DNA of 64,000 bases from an uncultured Cellulomonadaceae bacterium (GTDB taxonomy: Bacteria > Actinomycetota > Actinomycetes > Actinomycetales > Cellulomonadaceae), in contig CANLXM010000002.1 of NCBI GenBank assembly GCA_947495165.1, positions 62,001 to 126,000 on the forward strand. Direction: 5' to 3'. Below are positions 44,501 to 54,759 of the stretch, piece by piece. Every line of letters starts with the position of its first letter. The stretch's first letter is position 1. The notes beneath the pieces are model-generated. The model was given only the letters and a program-made list of their open reading frames with translations, searched no databases and was not told the DNA's origin. The translations under genes were made by a program, and so were the position numbers.

Positions 44501-45796
44501 CTAGTGAACCACCCGGGACGGCGCGACCGGACCGGCGGACGCGGCCGCGCCGAGCGGGTCTGCCACGAGGCCGCGCACGTGCCGCGCCAGGTCCGCGAGC
44601 GACCGCCGCACGGCTGTGTGCGGCGCGACCTCCGCGAGAGTCCGGCCGGCGAACAGCGCCTCGTCGACGACCGGGTCCTGCGGGACCAGCACCGGCGCGA
44701 CGACGCCGGCGCGACGCGCCAGCACCTCCTCCACCTCGCTCGCGGACCTGCCCCGGGCAGCGCGCCACCGGTTGACGACCACGAGGCGCCGGGCGGGCGT
44801 GCCGAGGGCATCGAGGTCGGTCAGGGCGCGCACCAGGCGCGTGATGCTGACCGGGTCCGGGCCGCCCACGACGACCACGACGTCGGCGGCACGGAGGGTC
44901 GCGAGCGTCGCGGCGTTGCGCTGCGGTGCGCGCGTGTCGTACGAGAGCACCTCGTCCTCCTCGATCGACGCACCACAGTCCACCACGACGAGATCCGCGA
45001 TCTCCCGGGCGGCCGCCCAGACCGCCTCGAGCGAGGTGAGGGTGAGCTCGGGCCAGCGTGACGGCCTGCCGATCCCGGTGAGCACCCGCAGGTGGGTGTC
45101 GAGCAACGGCGAGAGCTCCGCGAGCGCAAGACCGTCGAGCCGCCCGAGCCCTGCCGCCCGGGCGGCGAGCGCGATGCCGGAAGACTCGTCCAGCAGCGCC
45201 AGGTGCTGGGCGAGGCTCGAGGTCGTCGTGTCCGCGTCGACGAGCAGGACGTCGGGCGCCTGGGGCTGGCCCGGGACCGGGCTGCGGGCGGCCAGCTCGG
45301 TCGCCAGGTTCACGGCGACCGTCGTCCGCCCCGGTGCTCCGTGCGGGCCCCACACGGCGACGAGGCGCCCCGAGCGACCGGGCAGCACGGGGACGCTGGC
45401 CGGCACTGCACCGGCGGCCAGGCCCGCGACGTCGTCGCTGGTCGCGCGCAGGGCGGCGACGGCCTCGTCCGCCGCCACGTCGAGCGGTCGCACCGCGTCG
45501 ACCCCGAGCGCGAGCATGCGGTCACGCTGCCACTCGGCCCCCACCTCCACGAGCGCGAGCAGCCGGACGCCCGAGGTCTGCAGCCCCGTGACCGCGTCGC
45601 GCGTGAGGCCAGGATGGTCGGCCGAGACGACCGCGGCCGTGCCGAGACCGGCGCCCGTGACGGCGAGCAGCTCCTCGACGTCGGCGCAGCGCCGCACGAC
45701 ACGTGCGCCGACCCCTGGCTCGGAGAGCGCGGTGACGAGGCGGGCCTCGTCCGGCCCGCGCACCGCGAGGACGATCTCGAGCGTCCCGTCGCTCAC
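44501..45796 (-). CDS. CpaE/MinD-like ATPase
   Basis: A 431-residue protein of the Flp/Tad pilus CpaE type. An N-terminal receiver-like pseudo-domain (about 1-120) precedes a deviant-Walker P-loop ATPase with VWGPHGAPGRTTVAVNLATELA, DVLLVDADTTTSSLAQHL and VVVDCGAS. CpaE-like proteins localise secretion or pilus machines. The loop reads PHGAPGRTT, so the usual KGGxGKT lysines are Arg or absent and ATP handling may be altered. The GTG start overlaps the stop of the SAF gene (GTGA). No Tad ATPase, prepilin or TadBC genes are in the window. Confidence 0.8.
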   Translation of the reverse strand: MSDGTLEIVLAVRGPDEARLVTALSEPGVGARVVRRCADVEELLAVTGAGLGTAAVVSADHPGLTRDAVTGLQTSGVRLLALVEVGAEWQRDRMLALGVDAVRPLDVAADEAVAALRATSDDVAGLAAGAVPASVPVLPGRSGRLVAVWGPHGAPGRTTVAVNLATELAARSPVPGQPQAPDVLLVDADTTTSSLAQHLALLDESSGIALAARAAGLGRLDGLALAELSPLLDTHLRVLTGIGRPSRWPELTLTSLEAVWAAAREIADLVVVDCGASIEEDEVLSYDTRAPQRNAATLATLRAADVVVVVGGPDPVSITRLVRALTDLDALGTPARRLVVVNRWRAARGRSASEVEEVLARRAGVVAPVLVPQDPVVDEALFAGRTLAEVAPHTAVRRSLADLARHVRGLVADPLGAAASAGPVAPSRVVH

Positions 45797-46434
45797 GAGC
45801 CGAGCCCCGGCACCGGGACCACGTTCATGGTGCCGTCGGCCCCGAGCGCGGCCAGGACGTCAGGCAGCGCCGGGGACGGCACCAGCACGTGGACCGCGCG
45901 TGCGCCCCCCGGCGCAAGGCCGCCGCCCGAGTCCGCGACCTCGGACACGACCAGCTGCTCGGCGAGCAGGCGCGGCTCGCCGAGGCCGCTGCGGACCGCG
46001 GGCACGAACCACAGGTCGACCAGCGCCCCGGGGACCACGGCGCTCGACAGACCGGCGCCCGTCGGCACCGCCACGGGCCGCGCGCCGAGGTCGCCACCGC
46101 GGCCCAGCGCAGAGACCGGGACGAGCTCGCCCGCACCCACGGCGCGGAGGACCACCGCGTCGGCCGGCAGCTCCGCGGCCTCGAGCAGGTACGCGCCGTC
46201 GTGCCCGGGGAGGGCCGCCTGCACCACGGTCAGGTCGCTGGCGGCCAGGGGTTCGCCGGGGACGACGGCGCGGGTGGTGGCGTAGACGCCGACCGTCGTC
46301 CGGCCCGACTGGACCGCCCAGGTCCCTAGCGCGACCGAGCAGGCGACCAGCACCACGCCGATCACGAGCCGAGGATCACGCCACCCTGGTCGCCGCAGAC
46401 GCGGGGCGGGTGTCGTGGGCAGCGGGGCATCCAT
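45793..46434 (-). CDS. SAF-domain protein, CpaB/RcpC-like
   Basis: A 213-residue protein with a cytoplasmic N-terminus, one membrane segment at about 21-40 (LVIGVVLVACSVALGTWAVQ) and an external SAF domain (TRAVVPGEPLAASDLTVVQ, AELPADAVVLRAVGAGELVPVSALG). CpaB/RcpC proteins are periplasmic or wall-side parts of Tad pilus systems. It is coupled to the CpaE-like gene downstream. GAGGACACC precedes the ATG. Confidence 0.82.
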   Translation of the reverse strand: MDAPLPTTPAPRLRRPGWRDPRLVIGVVLVACSVALGTWAVQSGRTTVGVYATTRAVVPGEPLAASDLTVVQAALPGHDGAYLLEAAELPADAVVLRAVGAGELVPVSALGRGGDLGARPVAVPTGAGLSSAVVPGALVDLWFVPAVRSGLGEPRLLAEQLVVSEVADSGGGLAPGGARAVHVLVPSPALPDVLAALGADGTMNVVPVPGLGS

Positions 46435-46569
46435 CAGGTGTCCTCTCCTCGGTGGTCGGGCGGGATCCACCCGACCGCCCTCATCCTGCCCAAAACCACC
46501 CACCTCGCCAAGAACCTGCCCACATGTGGACAAGCGTGCCCGGGACGGTGCCCGTGGCAGGATTGCCCC

Positions 46570-46788
46570 ATGAGCCCGCGTTTCATCACCCTTGCCGACG
46601 TGGCGGAGGAGCTGAGCATCAAGTCGGACCAGGCGTACGCGCTGGTGCGCTCGGGCGAGCTCCCCGCGATCCAGGTCGGCGGGCGGGGACAGTGGCGCGT
46701 CGAGGTCGCCGAGCTCGAGCGCTACATCGAGCGCAAGTACGCCGAGGCTGCGGCCGCCCGCCAGGAGAAGTCCGCTCGCTCCCGCTGA
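46570..46788 (+). CDS. Small BldC-like helix-turn-helix DNA-binding protein
   Basis: A 72-residue excisionase/MerR-like protein: FITLADVAEELSIKSDQAYALVRSGELPAIQVGG is a helix-turn-helix plus wing, and RGQWRVEVAELERYIERKYAEAAA an amphipathic helix. This is the actinobacterial BldC-like type, not a phage excisionase, since there is no integrase nearby. The divergent neighbour is the SAF-CpaE pair; the 135-base gap contains the palindrome CCACATGTGG (46520-46529). AGGA precedes the ATG. Confidence 0.85.
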   Translation: MSPRFITLADVAEELSIKSDQAYALVRSGELPAIQVGGRGQWRVEVAELERYIERKYAEAAAARQEKSARSR

Positions 46789-46850
46789 CGGCCGGCGCTT
46801 CGGTGGGGCCGCCGCTTCGGTGCGGGCGTAGCCCGCACGAGCGGGTCGGG

Positions 46851-47393
46851 TCAGGAGGGGGCGGCTGACACGCAGACCACGGCGGCGAACAGGACCGAGC
46901 TCGAGCGCCCAGGCACCCGCCCGTACGCGTCCTCCGGCGCCAAGGCGTCGAGGTCGAGGTGGTCCCGCCCCACCCGTGCGATCCGGCCGCTGTGTGATCC
47001 GCCTCGCGTGCGGACGACGACGGCGGCGCGGTCCCGCGCGAGGCCCCGCAGGACGTGGCCGAGGCTCAGCCGCGCGGCCACACCGCCCCCCTGGCTCGCC
47101 CGGACGGGAAGCCCGTCGATGGCGTCCACCGCGGCGCACGGGACCACCGTCTCGCGTCCGTCGACCTGGAGCAGCAGCCACTCGTCGGCGACCTCCTGCA
47201 GCGTGCCGCTGACCCGCGAGCCGTCGCGCAGCGCGAGCGTGAGCGTGAGGTTCCGCGCGGCACGCAGCCGGTCCGCGTGGCTGATGCTCGCCATCTCCGC
47301 CCGCTGCAGCTCCGCCGTGCGCGCTGCGCCGTCGAGCCGCTCCTCGGCCTCCGCCTGCGCCTCCAAATCCGCGAACAGACGCTGCCACCTCAT
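46851..47393 (-). CDS. Conserved hypothetical protein with a beta-rich core
   Basis: A 180-residue protein I cannot name. It starts MRWQRLFADLEAQAEAEER, a helical N-terminus with negative charge, followed by a beta-rich core (LTLALRDGSRVSGTLQEVADEWLLLQVDGRETVVPCAAVDAIDGL) that resembles an Sm-like barrel, and a second similar segment (AAVVVRTRGGSHSGRIARVGRDHLDLDAL). The repeat of the RxGSxxxG pattern suggests two small barrels. It is convergent with the small HTH gene. Confidence 0.7.
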   Translation of the reverse strand: MRWQRLFADLEAQAEAEERLDGAARTAELQRAEMASISHADRLRAARNLTLTLALRDGSRVSGTLQEVADEWLLLQVDGRETVVPCAAVDAIDGLPVRASQGGGVAARLSLGHVLRGLARDRAAVVVRTRGGSHSGRIARVGRDHLDLDALAPEDAYGRVPGRSSSVLFAAVVCVSAAPS

Positions 47394-47473
47394 GGCCCCA
47401 CCTTAGGGCTCGGGTCGATCCACAGCCGAACGGTGCCCTAGACAGGACTGCCCGTACCCAGTTAGATCAAGCC

Positions 47474-48364
47474 ATGGCAAACAGCATCAAACCGCATCCG
47501 ATGGGATCGGACCGCAGAGAACAGCGGGGCACGGCGGCAGCCCGGTCGCGCTGGCTCGGCACCGGCGCGACCGCCGCCAGCGGCGGGGCCCTCATGGCAG
47601 TCACGGCGCCCGTCCTGCTCGTCCAGGCGCGCACCACCTGGCAGGCCCCCGGGGTGCGCTCCGTGGACGAGGTGCTCGGTGCGTTCCTGCTCACTGCAGG
47701 CGGCGTCGGGGCGGCCTGGCTCGCGCTCTGGGCGACGATCGTGAGCCTCGCACTGCTGGCCGCGGCGGCGCGCGGATCCGCCACGCCGGTCGAGCGTCTC
47801 GCCGCGAGCCGGGCGACCCCGCGTCTGGTCCGGCGAGCCCTGGCCACCGGGCTCGGGTTGAGCCTGCTGGCGGGGACCGCCCCGGCGATGGCCTCATCGG
47901 ACCTGGAGGCGGTCGACCTCGGGTGGGACGCCGCCGTCGCCCGCGCGATCGCGGCGCCCGCCCCTGCATCCGACGCAAGCGCAACCGCGCGGTCCGCCGA
48001 CCACCCGCAGCACTCCGTCCCGGCCACTCCTGTCCGCACCCCCACCGCCGCCGTGGCCGCCGAGGACGGCGTCACCACCGTCGCGACCACCGAGAACACC
48101 GGCGCCGCGCGGGCGACAGGCACTCCGACCGCCGCCGATCCCGACCTGCCCCCCGCTCCCGGAGCGCACGTCGTGGCCCGGGGGGACTCCCTGTGGGCCA
48201 TCGCCGCGGCGCACCTCGAGCCGGGGGCCACCGACGGCGCGATCGCCGCCGCGTGGCCCCGCTGGTACGACGCCAACCGCACGACCGTCGGCGACGACCC
48301 CGACCACCTCACGCCAGGGCTGGTGCTCCTGCCGCCCGCAGCCCACCCCACCACCGGAGGATGA
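47474..48364 (+). CDS. LysM-domain membrane protein
   Basis: A 296-residue protein with two to three hydrophobic segments in the first 150 residues (about 36-58, 68-95 and 118-135), a long Ala/Thr-rich external linker, and a C-terminal LysM domain (HVVARGDSLWAIAAAHLEPGATDGAIAAAWPRWYDANR, then LTPGLVLLPP), which binds peptidoglycan. It is probably a wall-facing anchor. It is followed within 2 bases by the Rv3235-family gene and lies upstream of secA, as related proteins do in other Micrococcales. Confidence 0.83.
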   Translation: MANSIKPHPMGSDRREQRGTAAARSRWLGTGATAASGGALMAVTAPVLLVQARTTWQAPGVRSVDEVLGAFLLTAGGVGAAWLALWATIVSLALLAAAARGSATPVERLAASRATPRLVRRALATGLGLSLLAGTAPAMASSDLEAVDLGWDAAVARAIAAPAPASDASATARSADHPQHSVPATPVRTPTAAVAAEDGVTTVATTENTGAARATGTPTAADPDLPPAPGAHVVARGDSLWAIAAAHLEPGATDGAIAAAWPRWYDANRTTVGDDPDHLTPGLVLLPPAAHPTTGG

Positions 48365-48366
48365 GC

Positions 48367-48804
48367 ATGTCCCAGCCCGCCGTCGCTGTCGCCCCGCTCC
48401 CGCAGCTCGCGCCCGCACACGCTCCGACCCGCTACGCGGACATCATCCCGCTCCGGCGCCCCGACGCCGCGGCGCAGCCGTCCGACCCCGCCGCCCTGTG
48501 CTGCGCGATCGTGCAGGCCGCCGTGGAGGCGCTGCGCGGGGTCCGCCCGGTCGCACAGCTCGCCCGATGGCTGGCGCCCGACGTCTTCGAACCGTTCGTC
48601 CGCCGGTGCGAGCTCACGCTCGCCAACGACCGCCTCAGGTCGACGCGACCAGCCCGGATCCGCCGCGCGCGCGTCACGCGCGTCCACGAGCGCGCCGTCG
48701 AGGCGACGGTCGTCGTCACTGACGTCGACCGGGTCCGTGCCGCCGCGCTCCGCCTCGAGCACCGGCGCGGCGCCTGGCGGGTCGTCGCGCTCGAGCTCGG
48801 CTGA
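48367..48804 (+). CDS. Rv3235-family protein
   Basis: A 145-residue soluble protein. The core VEALRGVRPVAQLARWLAPDVFEPFVRRCEL and the later RVTRVHERAVEATVVVTDVDRVRAAALRLEHRRGAWRVVALELG match an actinobacterial family of unknown role found next to secA (Rv3235 in M. tuberculosis). ATG 48361 overlaps the LysM stop, but GGAGG (48356-48360) is correctly spaced only for ATG 48367, so that start was used. Confidence 0.82.
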   Translation: MSQPAVAVAPLPQLAPAHAPTRYADIIPLRRPDAAAQPSDPAALCCAIVQAAVEALRGVRPVAQLARWLAPDVFEPFVRRCELTLANDRLRSTRPARIRRARVTRVHERAVEATVVVTDVDRVRAAALRLEHRRGAWRVVALELG

Positions 48805-48824
48805 GGACCCACCCCCAGAGACGA

Positions 48825-48857
48825 CCGACGGCGGGCCCCGGGGGGACCCGCCGTCGG
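48825..48857. terminator. Terminator between the Rv3235-family gene and secA
   Basis: CCGACGGCGGG (48825-48835) and CCCGCCGTCGG (48847-48857) form a perfect 11-base-pair stem usable by both convergent genes. Confidence 0.75.
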
Positions 48858-48900
48858 CGACAGCGACGTGGCGCAGCGGCCGAGCCGCTGCGCCCGTGCG

Positions 48901-51639
<2,739 letters not shown>

Positions 51640-51729
51640 GCACTACTCCCGAATCGTGGTGATTCCGAGGAACCGAAGGGCACCGGACGCCAGCCGTCCG
51701 GAGGACATACGAAGTCATCGTATGGCAGA

Positions 51730-53007
51730 TCACCTCGCCCACGACACGTTCGGCGCCCTGAGCAGGCTCAGGAGGTCCCCCCGCCCGTCGTCAGCGACCG
51801 CGACCTCACCCAGGCCCAGCCATCCCGCGATCCGGGCGAGCTCCGCCCGGGCGTCCTCGGCGATCTGTCCGACCTCGTGCGCGGTCGTCGTGGCCAGGTC
51901 CGCAGGCGGCGGCTCCGTGAAGGCGTTCAGCACGCGCAGCACCCCCTGTGCCCGGTCTGCCTTGAGATCGAGCCGAGCGACGAGCCGGTCGCCCACGAGG
52001 AGCGGCAGGACGTAGTAGCCGTGGAGCCGGCGCACCACCGGGGTGTAGATCTCGATGCGGTAGTGGAAGCCGAAGAGCTCGGCCAGCCGCCGGCGCTCGA
52101 ACACGAGCGGGTCGAACGGACTCAGGAGCGTCACCGCGCGGGCCGCGCGCGGCAGCACTGCCTCGCGGTGCAGGTACACGGGCCTCGCCCATCCGGCCAC
52201 CTGCACCGGCCGCACCTCCCCGGCCTCGACCAGCTCGCGCATCGCCTGGGCGACGGCGGGCCCCCGGAGCCGGAAGTAGTCCGCGAAGCACCGCGCGGTG
52301 CCGACGCCGTGCGCCCGGGCGCCGATCGCGAGCAGCGCCCGGACCGCCGAGGCGTCGTCGACCGGCGGCGCGTCTCGGACCGCAGCCGGCAGCACGCGCT
52401 CGGTGAGGTCGTAGCAGCGCTCGAACGCCGCGTTGCGTCGCGCGGCGCTGATCTCGCCGGTGAAGAAGAGGAACTCGAGCGCGAGCTTCGCAGCCGTCCA
52501 GTTCCACCCCCAGTCTGTGCGCGAGGCCCGGGGGTGGGCCAGGATCGCGTGCATCTGGCTCGCCGTCGTCTCGCCCCGTTCGGCGATGACCTCGCGCACC
52601 TCGGCGACGACGCCCGGGTGCGTGGCCTCGGCGGCTGCGATGCGGCCCCACGCCTGTGTGCGGTAGCGCCGACGGCGCCACTCCAGCAACCGGTAGGTGG
52701 ACGGCGGCACGAACGAGGCCTCGTGTGCCCACGCCTCGACCAGACGCCGCGGCGGCTCGCCGGCGGCCCGGTCCAGCAGCGCGGTCGCGTACGGTCCGAC
52801 GCGCGAGTACGCGGGCATCAGGTGCGCTCGCGCGAGCACGTTGACCGAGTCGATCTGCAGCAGCCCCGTCGTGGCGACGACGCGCTCGAAGGTCCGCAGG
52901 CTCGGCGCCGGGCCCGACCCGTCCGGCGAGGGACGGTGCAGCCCCTGCGCCGCGAGGGCGACGCGTCGCGCCTCGCCGAGTGACAGCGTGTCGTTGCGCA
53001 GGGTCAT
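51730..53007 (-). CDS. YcaQ-type (AlkX-like) DNA glycosylase, HTH_42 family
   Basis: A 425-residue winged-helix protein of the HTH_42/YcaQ family, which removes alkylated or cross-linked bases. The catalytic Q-x-D motif is seen in GLLQIDSVNVLARAHLMPAYSRVGPY, as in YcaQ/AlkX, which unhook interstrand crosslinks; AlkZ types carry QxQ instead. Other family marks are AWAHEASFVPPSTYRLLEWRRRR, DWGWNWTAAKLALEFLFFTGEIS and LLSPFDPLVFERRRLAELFGFHYRIEIYTP. It stands between secA and hpf with a terminator upstream. Confidence 0.87.
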   Translation of the reverse strand: MTLRNDTLSLGEARRVALAAQGLHRPSPDGSGPAPSLRTFERVVATTGLLQIDSVNVLARAHLMPAYSRVGPYATALLDRAAGEPPRRLVEAWAHEASFVPPSTYRLLEWRRRRYRTQAWGRIAAAEATHPGVVAEVREVIAERGETTASQMHAILAHPRASRTDWGWNWTAAKLALEFLFFTGEISAARRNAAFERCYDLTERVLPAAVRDAPPVDDASAVRALLAIGARAHGVGTARCFADYFRLRGPAVAQAMRELVEAGEVRPVQVAGWARPVYLHREAVLPRAARAVTLLSPFDPLVFERRRLAELFGFHYRIEIYTPVVRRLHGYYVLPLLVGDRLVARLDLKADRAQGVLRVLNAFTEPPPADLATTTAHEVGQIAEDARAELARIAGWLGLGEVAVADDGRGDLLSLLRAPNVSWAR

Positions 53008-53033
53008 GTGCCCATCCCATCACCCGGCCCTGA

Positions 53034-53073
53034 CACACCCGTGGGCGCCCACGACGGAGCGCCCACGGGTGTG
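53034..53073 (-). terminator. Terminator after hpf
   Basis: A perfect 15-base-pair stem (53034-53048 with 53059-53073) lies 14 bases past the hpf stop. It separates hpf from the YcaQ gene on the same strand. Confidence 0.8.
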
Positions 53074-53087
53074 CGGAGTCGCTGAGG

Positions 53088-53702
53088 TCAGGCGCCGTTC
53101 GCGTCGAGCTCGATCACGCCGTAGCTCCAGCCACGACGGCGATAGACGACGGACGGGCGCGATGTCTCGGCGTTGATGAAGAGGAAGAAGTCGTGGCCGA
53201 CCATCTCCATCTCGTACAGGGCGTCGTCGATGGACATCGGGGTGCCCGCGTGGACCTTCTGCCGGATCACGACGGGCGAGTCGCCGAGCGTGGTCTCCGC
53301 GACCTCGCCGGGCGCGAGCGGTCCGGTGTGCTCGGCGGGCTGCTCGACCGGCGGCTCGTACGGGCGCACGTCGACCGGGGGGATCGGGATGTTGTTGCGG
53401 TGGTCCTTGCGGCGGTCGCGCGCGCGACGAAGACGCTCGAGGAGCTTCGTGGTCGCCAGGTCCAGGGCCGCGAAGCTGTCGTCCGCGGAGGCCTCGGCGC
53501 GGATCACGGGACCCTTGTCCCGGACGGTCAGCTCGACGCGCTCCCGCACGTCGGACATTCGCGGGTTCGGCTCGTGCGCGACCTCGACGTCGATCCGCTG
53601 CGCCGTGGGCGCGAGCTGGGGGACCTTGGCGAGCTTGTCTTCGACATGGCGTCGGAACCTCTCAGGAACGTCCGTGTTCCGTCCGACAATGGCAATCTCC
53701 AT
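53088..53702 (-). CDS. hpf: Ribosome hibernation-promoting factor, long form
   Basis: A 204-residue protein that binds the 30S decoding region and forms inactive 100S ribosomes in stationary phase or stress. Residues 1-100 are the HPF/YfiA domain (MEIAIVGRNTDVPERFRRHVEDKLAKV). A linker of about 40 residues is followed by the long-HPF dimerisation domain (DALYEMEMVGHDFFLFINAETSRPSVVYRRRGWSYGVIEL, in parts). GTGGAGG precedes the ATG. The order secA-hpf-comF follows mycobacteria. Confidence 0.95.
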   Translation of the reverse strand: MEIAIVGRNTDVPERFRRHVEDKLAKVPQLAPTAQRIDVEVAHEPNPRMSDVRERVELTVRDKGPVIRAEASADDSFAALDLATTKLLERLRRARDRRKDHRNNIPIPPVDVRPYEPPVEQPAEHTGPLAPGEVAETTLGDSPVVIRQKVHAGTPMSIDDALYEMEMVGHDFFLFINAETSRPSVVYRRRGWSYGVIELDANGA

Positions 53703-53854
53703 CTTGAGCCTCCACAAGGGGGTCGGGGCGGCGATCGCCGCCCGGTGCTGTCTGGGGGTGGGGCCCGCGCGGGGCCTCGGAGACCTACCACCTCCCTCTC
53801 GGACGACCGGTCGTCGAGTGCTGCTGCCCTCGACGCCGATGTCTTGGCTCGTCG

Positions 53855-54652
53855 TCACACTATCCCTCTTCTCGGCGCGGAAGGCAGCCCGAACGTCCCT
53901 GGCGTGGCGGTGGGGTCCGCCCTTGGCGCAGGTGTCGCCGCGAGGACGAGACCACCGAGCACCAGGCCGCCCGCCTGCTCCAGCGCCGCCTGCGCGGACG
54001 CCAGGGTCGCGCCCGTCGTCACGACGTCGTCGACGAGGAGCACGGGCGCCGGGATCGTCCCCCGCACACGCAGCGCTCCGGCCCGGTTGGCCGCCCGCGC
54101 TCGCGAGGCGAGACCGACCTGGTCGCGCACGCGGGCGCCCTGCTGGAGCACGGGTGCGACCGTCGCGGCGAGCCCTCGGCGGCCCATCCCCGCCGCGGCC
54201 GCGCCGGCGAGCACCCGCACGAGGTCGGCCCCCCGGACGCGCACGGCCGCGGCTGAGGAGGGGACCGGGACGACGAGGACGCGGCCGCCGTCGTCCAGCG
54301 CGCGGGCCAGAGCGAGGCCGACGGACGCGCCCGCCCGGTGCGCGACCCCGGCCAGGAACGGGGTGAGGTCCGCCCGCCCGCGGTCCTTCCAGCCCACGAC
54401 GACGTCCCGGACGCAGCCGTCGTACGTCGCGCAGGCCCACACGGGCAGGACCCGCCCGTCCATGCGGTCCAGGCGCGGCGCGCCCTCCTCGACCCGGACC
54501 GGCCCACGAAAGCGCCGCTGGCAGTTCTCGCAGAGGCCCCGGTCCGGCGCGCCGCACCCCGCGCAGCCCAGGGGCACCACCAGCCGCGCGAGCTCTGTCA
54601 GCCCGGCCCGCAGCGGTCCTGGTGGGCGAGGGGTCGCACGGGCGCCGATCAT
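53855..54652 (-). CDS. ComF-family phosphoribosyltransferase-like protein
   Basis: A 265-residue protein. The N-terminal zinc-ribbon-like cysteines (CAGCGAPDRGLCENC) precede the PRTase domain with VVVGWKDRGRADL, VPVPSSAAAVRVRGAD and the PRPP loop VLLVDDVVTTGATLASAQAAL. ComF proteins help single-strand DNA uptake in competent bacteria; in actinobacteria the role is unclear. The start ATG 54652 (GAGG 9 bases before) was preferred over GTG 54661. It lies between lpqB and hpf. Confidence 0.88.
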   Translation of the reverse strand: MIGARATPRPPGPLRAGLTELARLVVPLGCAGCGAPDRGLCENCQRRFRGPVRVEEGAPRLDRMDGRVLPVWACATYDGCVRDVVVGWKDRGRADLTPFLAGVAHRAGASVGLALARALDDGGRVLVVPVPSSAAAVRVRGADLVRVLAGAAAAGMGRRGLAATVAPVLQQGARVRDQVGLASRARAANRAGALRVRGTIPAPVLLVDDVVTTGATLASAQAALEQAGGLVLGGLVLAATPAPRADPTATPGTFGLPSAPRRGIV

Positions 54653-54759
54653 GGCCGACACCCTCGCTCCCGAGCGGTCGGGCCCCAGGAGGCCGAGCGG
54701 GCGCCTGGGGACGCAGCGACGGTCGGGGCGCCCTGGGGAGGGCCGCGCGCGCCCGCCGG

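Noticed and set aside
46570-46788. Excisionase of a mobile element
   Set aside because: The fold is similar, but the gene lies among conserved chromosomal genes and has BldC-like length and no integrase neighbour.
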